15,365 nt of DNA from Comamonas sp. lk (lineage in GTDB: Bacteria > Pseudomonadota > Gammaproteobacteria > Burkholderiales > Burkholderiaceae_C), in contig CAMDKE010000022.1 of NCBI GenBank assembly GCA_945901215.1, positions 1 through 15,365 of the forward strand, read 5' to 3'. How positions within the stretch are numbered: position 1 is the stretch's first letter; each line of letters opens with the position of its first letter. This document shows positions 7,169-13,776 of this stretch, piece after piece. The notes under the pieces were generated by a model, which made no database searches, was not told where the DNA came from, and saw only the letters and a list, made by a program, of their open reading frames with translations. Made by a program: the position numbers and the translations under genes.

Positions 7169-8410
7169 ATGAACACAAGCGCCCTCTACCCCCGGTGGAT
7201 TGAGCCACGCATTGCCGAGGCGCTGCAAGACACGCGGGTTGTGCTTTTAGCGGGTCCACGCCAATCCGGTAAAACCACGCTTGTACGCAAGATCGCAAAT
7301 GACAAGGGGCTGCGCTACCTGACGCTTGACGATCAACTGACACTGCTGTCGGCCCGCGAAGATCCGGTGGGCATGATCCGCAGCTTGGACCGTGCAGTAA
7401 TTGACGAAATTCAGCGCGCACCGCAGCTACTTCTAGCGATCAAGAAAAGTGTAGATGCAGACCGTCGCCCCGGACGTTTTCTGTTGACCGGATCGGCCAA
7501 CCTCATGGCCTTGCCCACCGTGGCCGACTCGCTTGCCGGGCGGATGGAAACTCTGGCCCTCCTACCCCTGTCACAAAGCGAAATCGAGGGGCATTCGGCC
7601 AACTGGATCGACGGCGCTTTCACGGGAAAGATTTTGAATTCAGTGGCGCGAACCCAAGGCCAGTCTTTAGTTGAACGCGTGCTGCGTGGCGGTTACCCTG
7701 AGGCGATTTCTCGCCCGTCGGTCAAGCGACGCAACACGTGGGCACGGCAGTACATGGACGCCATGATCCAGAGGGATGTGCGCGACATCGCCGGGATTGA
7801 GAAACTTGACCAATTGCCTCGCTTGCTCAGCGCGTTGGCACATACCGCCGGGCAAATGTGCAACTACACCAAACTCAGTGGTCAGGTTGGCCTTGATGGC
7901 AAAACGGCCTCGCGCTATATCAGCGTTTTTGAGCAGATGTATTTGCTCAAACGTGTGGATGTATGGGCGCACAACCGCCTCAACCGTGTGGTCAAGACGC
8001 CTAAGTTGCAGTTCTTAGACTCTGGATTACTTGCCACTTTGCTTGACCTGACGACGGAGGAAGTCCACCAGAACCGCACCCGGTTTGGCAATGTGTTGGA
8101 AACTTTCGTCTTTGCAGAATTGCTCAAGCACACCACCACATCGGAAGGCGACTACCGCCTGATGTATTACCGTGACGCAGACAAGCACGAGGTCGATGTG
8201 GTGATCGAGAATGCAGCTGGGCAACTGGTGGGGGTCGAAGTCAAGGCTTCTGCCACGGTCACGAAAGATGATCTACGCGGACTCAAGAAGTTGGCGAGCC
8301 TGGCGGGCGGTCAGTTCAACATGGGAATTCTGTTGTATGACGGTGACGAGACGATGCCGTTGGGCGATGGCATCTGGGCCGCTCCGCTTTCCACTTTGTG
8401 GGGTGGGTGA
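7169..8410 (+). CDS. AAA-family ATPase with DUF4143 C-terminal domain
   Basis: A 413-residue protein of the common bacterial ATPase/DUF4143 group. The N-terminal ATPase domain has a Walker A motif GPRQSGKT (29-36), a Walker B strand RAVIDEIQ around 75-82, and a sensor-like FLLTGSAN (104-111). Residues about 190-260 contain a winged-helix-like segment. The C-terminal DUF4143 part contains RFGNVLETFVFAELLK and then a PD-(D/E)XK-like core HEVDVVIE (Asp343) and LVGVEVKAS (Glu357, Lys359). The cellular role of this family is not established; DNA-related or stress functions have been proposed. All key residues are intact and the length is normal. The start ATG 7169 lacks a Shine-Dalgarno site but fits the family N-terminus. 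It is probably a single-gene unit. Confidence 0.93.
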   Translation: MNTSALYPRWIEPRIAEALQDTRVVLLAGPRQSGKTTLVRKIANDKGLRYLTLDDQLTLLSAREDPVGMIRSLDRAVIDEIQRAPQLLLAIKKSVDADRRPGRFLLTGSANLMALPTVADSLAGRMETLALLPLSQSEIEGHSANWIDGAFTGKILNSVARTQGQSLVERVLRGGYPEAISRPSVKRRNTWARQYMDAMIQRDVRDIAGIEKLDQLPRLLSALAHTAGQMCNYTKLSGQVGLDGKTASRYISVFEQMYLLKRVDVWAHNRLNRVVKTPKLQFLDSGLLATLLDLTTEEVHQNRTRFGNVLETFVFAELLKHTTTSEGDYRLMYYRDADKHEVDVVIENAAGQLVGVEVKASATVTKDDLRGLKKLASLAGGQFNMGILLYDGDETMPLGDGIWAAPLSTLWGG

Positions 8411-8595
8411 GCATTTGCGCCTTAACGCGCGCCCTATCGTCTAACAGCATCCACCGCAGATTGAAGCAGTGCAACGCGGTCTTGAATGGGCCGGGAAGTT
8501 GTTGCGTTGCAGGGGGTCGCTGCGCTAGTACTTAGCGTGGCGTTTACGGATGGAGGCGTGGGAGCGTTTCAGTTCGAACCAAGCCACACGACGGG

Positions 8596-9393
8596 TTAAG
8601 TAAATTCAACCTGCAAACGTGACAGAGGAGACACGAAGTCTGCCTGCCATTTCTCGCCCGGCGCTACCGGCCACGCGTCCGTCCAGGTTCCAGTTGTAAT
8701 CACGTCGCCGGGCAGCAGATCGGGTGCACCAGAGCAGGCTCTGAGTTCCTTCAGGAAGTGTTGTAAGGCCAGCAAAGGGCCATCAAGAACATTGACGCCG
8801 CCCCCGCTTTCCAAGACCTGCCCGTCCTTCACCAAATTGACTCGTGCGCTAGCCATAAGGCTGTGGAGTTCAGCGGCATTGGAGGCAATTGCCCGAACCG
8901 GCACTTGCTTGCCCACCACCAAACGCGCGTGTAATCCACCGTCGGCAACGGTATCTGGAGCCTTAAATTTCCAGTCCTGAAGATGAGACTGGACGATTTC
9001 GAATCCAGGAGCCACCCACTCCAGTGCATCAAACAAGTCATCCAGCGATGCATGCGCGGGTGGCGTTTTCCTCATGCCAAACACCGCCTCAGGTTCCAGG
9101 CGCGCTTGGCAAGCCCCCTTGAGCAGGACGACACTGTCGCCTTCACAAAAACTCAGCGTTGAGTCGTAGACCGTTCCCCAGATGGGGGCAAAGACGCCAT
9201 ACCGCTGCCAGATGTTCCGGTTTGTGAAACCCACTTTGAATCCCCGTGGCGCCTCTCCACGAGCGATCCGCAGGCCTCGCACAGCAAGGGCGGCTTGGTA
9301 GGCCGCGTCCATGCCGAAAGACCCATCGTTGCTGGGCGCAGTGGGCCAGAGTTGAGCAGAATCGTAGTGGCGAAGAATTGCGGTCGGGTTCAT
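8596..9393 (-). CDS. 2-keto-4-pentenoate hydratase-like protein (fumarylacetoacetate hydrolase fold)
   Basis: A 265-residue protein of the hydratase/decarboxylase group (MhpD, DmpE/DmpH relatives). Visible family elements are RGFKVGFTN (50-58), the metal-binding acidic pair in RLEPEAVFGM (Glu100, Glu102), GFEIVQSHLQDWKF with Glu132, and VADGGLHARLVVG with Asp151. These enzymes add water to, or decarboxylate, enol-keto acids made by meta-cleavage of aromatic compounds, using magnesium or manganese. The frame extends to 9429, but ATG 9393 has AGGAG six bases upstream and is clearly the start. No ring-cleavage dioxygenase, aldolase or aldehyde dehydrogenase is seen beside it, so its pathway is unknown. 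It lies in the same direction as the Old Yellow Enzyme gene, 110 bp downstream of it. Confidence 0.88.
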   Translation of the reverse strand: MNPTAILRHYDSAQLWPTAPSNDGSFGMDAAYQAALAVRGLRIARGEAPRGFKVGFTNRNIWQRYGVFAPIWGTVYDSTLSFCEGDSVVLLKGACQARLEPEAVFGMRKTPPAHASLDDLFDALEWVAPGFEIVQSHLQDWKFKAPDTVADGGLHARLVVGKQVPVRAIASNAAELHSLMASARVNLVKDGQVLESGGGVNVLDGPLLALQHFLKELRACSGAPDLLPGDVITTGTWTDAWPVAPGEKWQADFVSPLSRLQVEFT

Positions 9394-9503
9394 AAGATCT
9401 CCTAGCGGGTTGGCGTGCTCATCATGCACATTAGACCGTGAATGGGGTACTCAACCCAAACCGACGGGATTTTCAAGGAAAGCAAAAACGCCGTTACCCT
9501 TGC

Positions 9504-10772
9504 TTAGGTGGCGCGAAGCTTGGTAGCTTGGCGTTTCTTTTTACCGGCAAAGACCATTTGAAACGCTTGCTTTACAAATACCCACAAAGCGGATTCATGG
9601 GGCAGAGGCAATGCACCCCGCCCGATGCGCTTGAGTTGGCCGGTGTACCAGCTCACTTCCAACAAGCCCATGTTGTCAATCGCTTTGATTCCGGTGCGCA
9701 GGGGCTTGATGGTGTGTTGCGGCGGGTTGCCAGCGAGCAGTCGCGATGGCACATCAGGCTCTATGGCCATGATGCGGGCAATGCCCACCATGTCAACAGC
9801 GCCCGAGTGAATCGCCTGGGCCATGCCTTGGGCGCTGCGAAAGCCACCGGTAACGACAAGCGGCGTTCGCACGGCTTGGCGGGCTTTTTCTGCAAACTCT
9901 AAAAAATAGGCTTCGCGTTGTCTCGTACTTTCCTTTTTCTCCGGCTGCGCCTTATTTTTGATGCCTGTCATTGCCGGCGCTTCGTACGTGCCACCTGAAA
10001 TTTCAATCAAATCAATCCCCGCATCGGCCAAGGCGCGGATCGTCTCGATTGATTCTTCTTCGGTAAAGCCGCCGCGCTGAAAGTCTGCTGAATTGAGCTT
10101 GATTCCGATGGGAAACGCGGGCCCCACAGCCTCTCGCATCGCGCGGTACACCTCCAACACAAAATGCCGGCGTTTTTGCGCAGTGCCACCCCAGGCATCG
10201 ATGCGCGTGTTGTGGTGGGGTGATAAAAATTGGCTTACCAAATAGCCGTGGGCGCCGTGGATTTGAACCCCGGAAAAGCCCGCTTGCTTGACCACGCCAG
10301 CGGCCACGCCAAAACGATGCACCAGTGCTTGGACTTCGCCGTCTTCCAAAGCGCGCGGGGTGGCGAAAAACGCTTTCATATCGGATCTAAAGGGCACCGC
10401 AGAAGGGGCCACCGTTTCACGGTTAAGCCCTTTTGGTGCTTGTTTGCCTGGGTGGTTGAGTTGTACCCAGCATTGGGTGCCATTGGCAGTTGCTGCTTGG
10501 GCCCAACTCTGCAAAGCCACTAAATGCTTGCGGTCCTCAATCACCACGTTGCCAGGCTCGCCAATGGCGTTGGCATCGATCATGACATTGCCAGTGACGC
10601 ACAAGCCGATCCCACCGCTTGCCCATGCGCCGTACAAGCGCAACAGCTCCGGCGTTGGCGCGCCGTCGCGGGTGGCCAGGGCCTCGGACATGGCGGATTT
10701 ACATAGGCGATTTTTGATGCAGATACCGTTTGACAGCGTCAGCGATTGGGCGAGGGTGGTTTGGGCGGTCAT
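9504..10772 (-). CDS. NADH:flavin oxidoreductase (Old Yellow Enzyme family)
   Basis: A 422-residue FMN-dependent TIM-barrel enzyme. The N-terminal LTLSNGICIKNRLCKSAM is the usual first strand. WVQLNHPGKQ (102-111) and the active-site HGAH (172-175) within QIHGAHGYLVSQFLSP are followed by NTRIDAWGG, and late in the barrel comes VVTGGFRSAQGM, the phosphate-binding region. Members reduce activated C=C bonds or related substrates with NAD(P)H. It lacks the C-terminal Fe-S/FAD domains of 2,4-dienoyl-CoA reductase. Its last 60 residues, including SWYTGQLKRIG, form a C-terminal extension seen in roughly 400-residue relatives. A GTG start at 10838 is possible, but ATG 10772 gives the standard family N-terminus; neither has a strong Shine-Dalgarno site. 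It may share a transcript with the downstream hydratase. Confidence 0.9.
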   Translation of the reverse strand: MTAQTTLAQSLTLSNGICIKNRLCKSAMSEALATRDGAPTPELLRLYGAWASGGIGLCVTGNVMIDANAIGEPGNVVIEDRKHLVALQSWAQAATANGTQCWVQLNHPGKQAPKGLNRETVAPSAVPFRSDMKAFFATPRALEDGEVQALVHRFGVAAGVVKQAGFSGVQIHGAHGYLVSQFLSPHHNTRIDAWGGTAQKRRHFVLEVYRAMREAVGPAFPIGIKLNSADFQRGGFTEEESIETIRALADAGIDLIEISGGTYEAPAMTGIKNKAQPEKKESTRQREAYFLEFAEKARQAVRTPLVVTGGFRSAQGMAQAIHSGAVDMVGIARIMAIEPDVPSRLLAGNPPQHTIKPLRTGIKAIDNMGLLEVSWYTGQLKRIGRGALPLPHESALWVFVKQAFQMVFAGKKKRQATKLRAT

Positions 10773-10932
10773 GGGCGGTCGAATAATGGGTTTGAATGGT
10801 ATCGCTGATAGGGGTCTTAAGCCCAAGCCTACACCCACGATGAAAGGCAGGGCGCGTCGCGAAAGCCCGGCTTGCTCGCAACTGTCTCCGGCCTGGCGTT
10901 ATAGGTGCTTTGAGCTTTAAATTAGCACGAAA

Positions 10933-11628
10933 CTACCGTTCGTACACGCACCGAAACCCGATGTATACCGCATAAAAATCTGCAGGTTTAAATGCCTGCA
11001 CATCGGCCTTCATATTGAATGTGCCGTACCACCAAGAGCCGCCCACCGTGCGTCGCTCACGCCCCTTGCCGTCGGGGCTGTCGGTGGTCCATTCCCACAC
11101 ATTGGCCCCCATGTCATACAAGCCATTGACGCCTGGTCTCGTAGCGCCTGCGGGCGCAGCGCGAGGCCATGGATCGGTCTCACTCGTGTTGGCACCTTCT
11201 GGGCTGTCGCCCGTGGCCCATGGATAAGTTCGGCCTTGCTGCCAAGGCACTGGGGGCGAATCGCGCAGCTCTGTAAAGCCTGCTGCTTGCCACTGCGCTC
11301 CTGTGGGCAAACGGCCACCCGCCCACCGGCAATAGGCTTGCGCCTCTGCAAAATCCAAATGAACGGCAGGCATGTCTGAACTCGCCGTCTGACCATCGGG
11401 CTTACGCCAGGACCACCCGGGTCGACGCTCCCAACCCGCCCCGTATTCAAAGCCGCCACCCTCTTTTTCAGCCCGCGTGGTGGTGCCCGTGGCACGCACA
11501 TAGCGGTCGAATTGCCCAATGGTGACTTCGGTTCTGTCAATCGCAAACTGAGGCAGAACCACTTTGTCACCCACTTGGGCATATACGGTGCCCATGAAAA
11601 GGGTTACGCAGAACATCGCATGTTTCAT
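10933..11628 (-). CDS. Exported SUMF1/FGE-sulfatase-domain protein
   Basis: A 231-residue protein with a short signal peptide (MKHAMFCVTLFMGTVYAQ, cleavage near residue 18), so it is probably periplasmic. It shows the formylglycine-generating-enzyme/SUMF1 fold markers in order: FAIDRTEVTIGQFDRYV (28-44), MPAVHLDFAEAQAYCRWAGG, RLPTGAQWQAA (106-116), VNGLYDMGANVWEWTTD (167-183), VGGSW (195-199) and the closing GFRC. True sulfatase-activating enzymes use two cysteines near the C-terminus. Here only the Cys of GFRC is present in that region, and no sulfatase is in the window, so a binding or other role is more likely. ATG 11628 is preferred because GGAG lies nine bases upstream; ATG 11634 is too close to that GGAG. 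It is divergent from the gene at 11901. Confidence 0.85.
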   Translation of the reverse strand: MKHAMFCVTLFMGTVYAQVGDKVVLPQFAIDRTEVTIGQFDRYVRATGTTTRAEKEGGGFEYGAGWERRPGWSWRKPDGQTASSDMPAVHLDFAEAQAYCRWAGGRLPTGAQWQAAGFTELRDSPPVPWQQGRTYPWATGDSPEGANTSETDPWPRAAPAGATRPGVNGLYDMGANVWEWTTDSPDGKGRERRTVGGSWWYGTFNMKADVQAFKPADFYAVYIGFRCVYER

Positions 11629-11900
11629 CCGCATGAACTCCAGTCTGAAGAAACGTTGATCATAAAAAAGTGAACCTGCCCCGCAGGCGTGGCGCACATC
11701 TCCAAATCTAAGAAATGATGCCTATTTGCTACTGGGTCCCGGCAAAGGAGACAAACCGCATCGAAAGGATTTGGCTCACTCGCTTGGAAGTACCAGAACG
11801 TTGCAGACCGACCAAACCACTGCCCCGGAAGGCCGGATTAGAGCCCAAAGAGGCGATGCTTGGCCGCTACACTGACCCTTTTTTTGACATTGAGGCTCCC
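11629..11900. promoter_or_regulatory. Divergent promoter region
   Basis: This 272-bp gap separates two divergent genes. On the minus strand, TATGAT (11664-11659) is a good -10 candidate about 30 bases before the SUMF1-like start, without an obvious -35. On the plus strand, TACACT near 11868 could be a -10 for the rightward gene. AAAGGAGACAAACC around 11744-11757 looks like a ribosome-binding site but is not followed by an ATG. The plus frame is open here, but its translation is not protein-like. Confidence 0.35.
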
Positions 11901-12911
11901 ATGCAGCAGTCTGCCGCCGTGCGTCCCGATCCCACTACCCAACGCAAAGCCGCTATTGCCCGTGGCGCCGCGCTTGAGCACACAGGCAAGGTCGTGATCG
12001 AGCCAATCCCGAACTTCGACCTCAACCGCACAATCTTCAAAACCCTGGAAGGCAAGGCTGCCCGCTTCGTCATGAACACCCGGGTAGGCAAGCAAGCCCG
12101 CTGGGACGGCGCTGCGACTAAAGTCGTGCAGACCGAATACGCGGCTGCCCGGGCTGCGCACCCACTGCCCGGCGTGAGCACCGAACTGATGGACTTCCTG
12201 GTCAGCGAGTGCGACTTCAATGTGGAGCATGCCGACGGTTCGTTCCTCGACCACCTGTACTTTTGCTTTGAGTACACCGTGCAGCACTACCCGCAGCACT
12301 CCCCTCTTGTGATGCTGCTGCACTCCATCCTCGGAACCGGTACCAACACCTTCGCAATGACCGCCGACAAGATTCCGGCGCTGCGCCCGCTGATGACGCC
12401 CTGGGAGTGGAGGCAGGTGCAAGCGTTTCCGTCGGTTTTGCGCTTGCTCTACGCCGGCCCGCTGCGCCAGGAATTGCGCAGGCACGCCCGACGCGCCGAT
12501 GCCATTGCTTCCATCGCCTTCCATCGGGTGATCGACAACGCACCCATCACCTTGAGCGGAGAAGACTTCTGGATCGCCCTGAACTACCAGCTGATCCACC
12601 TGATCGACTTCCTTCCGGCGGCGAACTGGTCCATGCACCAAAACGACACCTCCTTCATCCTGTTTCGTGATCTGTACGACCTGCTTGCGCTGGCTGACAA
12701 GCGAGGGGCCACGGTGGGTTACAAGCCAAGCGCAGGCCCACGTAAGCCAGAGGGCGAGCGCCAAGGTGTTGGCGAATGGCTCACCACATTGATCCCGGTA
12801 AGCTTAAGCGAACGGATGGCGGCCAAGTCGGTCACCCGCTTCTCAGAGCGCATTGGACATTCCCTCGACTACCGAATCACCTGGGCTTCCAGTGTTGCGA
12901 AGGCCGGTTGA
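11901..12911 (+). CDS. Uncharacterized 336-residue protein
   Basis: I do not recognise this family. The frame is open from 11715, but the preferred start is ATG 11901: GAGG lies six bases upstream, a possible -10 (TACACT) lies about 30 bases before it, and the translation upstream is rich in Arg, Pro and Cys and looks non-coding. ATG 11856 is an alternative. The protein is soluble, mostly helical, and has no signal peptide or clear membrane segment. A central histidine-rich part, SFLDHLYFCFEYTVQHYPQH (114-133) followed by PLVMLLHSILGTGTN, places His118, 129, 133 and 141 in a helical stretch and could bind metal or haem. A later segment (about 240-270) has WIALNYQLIHLIDFLP. The base composition matches its neighbours, so it is a resident gene. 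It is divergent from the SUMF1-like gene. Confidence 0.75.
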   Translation: MQQSAAVRPDPTTQRKAAIARGAALEHTGKVVIEPIPNFDLNRTIFKTLEGKAARFVMNTRVGKQARWDGAATKVVQTEYAAARAAHPLPGVSTELMDFLVSECDFNVEHADGSFLDHLYFCFEYTVQHYPQHSPLVMLLHSILGTGTNTFAMTADKIPALRPLMTPWEWRQVQAFPSVLRLLYAGPLRQELRRHARRADAIASIAFHRVIDNAPITLSGEDFWIALNYQLIHLIDFLPAANWSMHQNDTSFILFRDLYDLLALADKRGATVGYKPSAGPRKPEGERQGVGEWLTTLIPVSLSERMAAKSVTRFSERIGHSLDYRITWASSVAKAG

Positions 12912-12960
12912 ATCCGCCTAGCGAGCCGCTGACCGAGTTGGGCATTGAGCCCTAGTTGGC

Positions 12961-12983
12961 TAGTCGTGGAAAAACTACGACTA
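12961..12983. other. Perfect hairpin without T run
   Basis: TAGTCGT (12961-12967) and ACGACTA (12977-12983) are perfectly complementary. The inner GG/CT bases add one G-C and one G-T pair, closing a five-A loop. It lies 49 bases after the stop of the unidentified gene. On the plus strand no T run follows, so it is either a transcript-stabilising hairpin or a poor terminator. Confidence 0.5.
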
Positions 12984-13095
12984 CTTGTGGATTGCGCAAC
13001 CCGGAAGGCTGCCGTATGACAAGGGTTTTGAGGGGGTGCGCGTGCAAAGGAAAGGGCACCCTGCCAAGTTCACCAAACACGCAGGCATGCGTTAA
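12964..13095 (+). pseudogene. Possible C-terminal remnant of a lost gene
   Basis: Between the stop at 12961-12963 and TAA at 13093-13095 the frame encodes 43 residues with coding-like composition and codon use (mostly G or C in third position). Parts include YDYLWIAQPGRLPYDKG and VRVQRKGHPAKFTKHAGMR. There is no ATG or GTG start with a Shine-Dalgarno site, and the frame is closed upstream, so it reads like the tail of a protein whose 5' part has been deleted. I do not recognise the family. It could also be a chance open frame. Confidence 0.35.
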
Positions 13096-13133
13096 CATCA
13101 ATCGAGCAATTAGCAAAAGAAACCCTCTATCAA

Positions 13134-13157
13134 TTGCGTTCCCAGTTGCGTTCCCAG
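13134..13157 (+). repeat. Tandem 12-bp repeat before the BLUF gene
   Basis: TTGCGTTCCCAG is present twice in immediate succession (13134-13145 and 13146-13157), ending about seven bases before the AAGGAG Shine-Dalgarno site of the BLUF gene. It lies in the probable 5' leader. It may be a slippage duplication or a paired binding site. Confidence 0.7.
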
Positions 13158-13176
13158 TTTCTAAAAGGAGCCAAAC

Positions 13177-13602
13177 ATGCTCGTACGACTTTTGTATGTC
13201 AGCCAATCAGTAGGTCCGATCACCACGACAGTCACCACGTCGATTTTAGAAAAATCTAGTGCCAATAACAAAAAGCAAAACATTACCGGTGTTTTATGCC
13301 AAGGCTCAGGCTTATGGCTGCAAGTGTTGGAAGGTGAAAGAGCGCAAGTAAATGCTCTGTACTCTCGGATCATCGCTGATCGACACCACCACAACATCGA
13401 GCTTTTATCCATGGAGGAGATTGCCAGTCGGCGATTTGGTCAATGGTCTATGGCCCTTGTTTATTTGTCTAAAGATGATCCCATGGTGCAGATGGCGCAC
13501 CCTGAATTCGATCCCTACTCAGCAACGGCAAAGAACGCGATGTCACTCCTGGAAGAACTGATTGAAACAAGTACCCCAATCGCTAGTACGGTAAGCGCCT
13601 GA
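13177..13602 (+). CDS. Stand-alone BLUF-domain blue-light photoreceptor
   Basis: A 141-residue protein made of a single BLUF domain (sensor of blue light using FAD) plus a short C-terminal helix, the length of PixD-type short BLUF proteins. The flavin-site residues are all present: Tyr7 in VRLLYVSQ, Asn30 in SANNKKQNITGVL, Gln49 in LWLQVLEG, and the Trp90/Met92 pair in RRFGQWSMALV. These correspond to the Tyr-Gln-Asn hydrogen-bond network and the Trp/Met switch region of characterised members. It binds FAD in the cytoplasm and changes conformation in blue light. With no output domain, it must act through a partner protein. The start is firm: AAAAGGAG lies six bases before the ATG. It converges with ribBA, which supplies flavin precursors. 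No downstream partner gene is in the same operon. Confidence 0.95.
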   Translation: MLVRLLYVSQSVGPITTTVTTSILEKSSANNKKQNITGVLCQGSGLWLQVLEGERAQVNALYSRIIADRHHHNIELLSMEEIASRRFGQWSMALVYLSKDDPMVQMAHPEFDPYSATAKNAMSLLEELIETSTPIASTVSA

Positions 13603-13776
13603 CCAAGCGCCCGAATAAAGCGTTGGATGGTGTCCTTGAGAAGCGAAAAAGTGTCAGGATCCGGTGCCATGTTGTTTGCGTATAGGTAGGTCGATGCCGA
13701 TGGGGTGGTGCAGTTAAGCGCAGCGAATCGATTGGTTCTACGGCGTGGAAACAGGCGCATCCTGGCGCAGGGATTC

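Noticed and set aside
8571..8580. AGTTCGAACC resembling a tRNA T-loop
   Set aside because: The flanking bases do not form a T stem on either strand, and no acceptor or anticodon arm is present.
8411..8595. Open frame IEAVQRGLEWAGKLL as a gene fragment
   Set aside because: Only about 25 codons, with competing open frames and no start; too weak to call.
9480..9505. AAGCAA/TTGCTT inverted repeat as terminator of the Old Yellow Enzyme gene
   Set aside because: The stem is AT-rich and short, overlaps the stop codon, and no T run follows it in the leftward direction.
11715..11900. Start of the unidentified rightward gene at 11715
   Set aside because: The translation before 11901 is low-quality and no ribosome site precedes 11715; ATG 11901 has GAGG at proper spacing.
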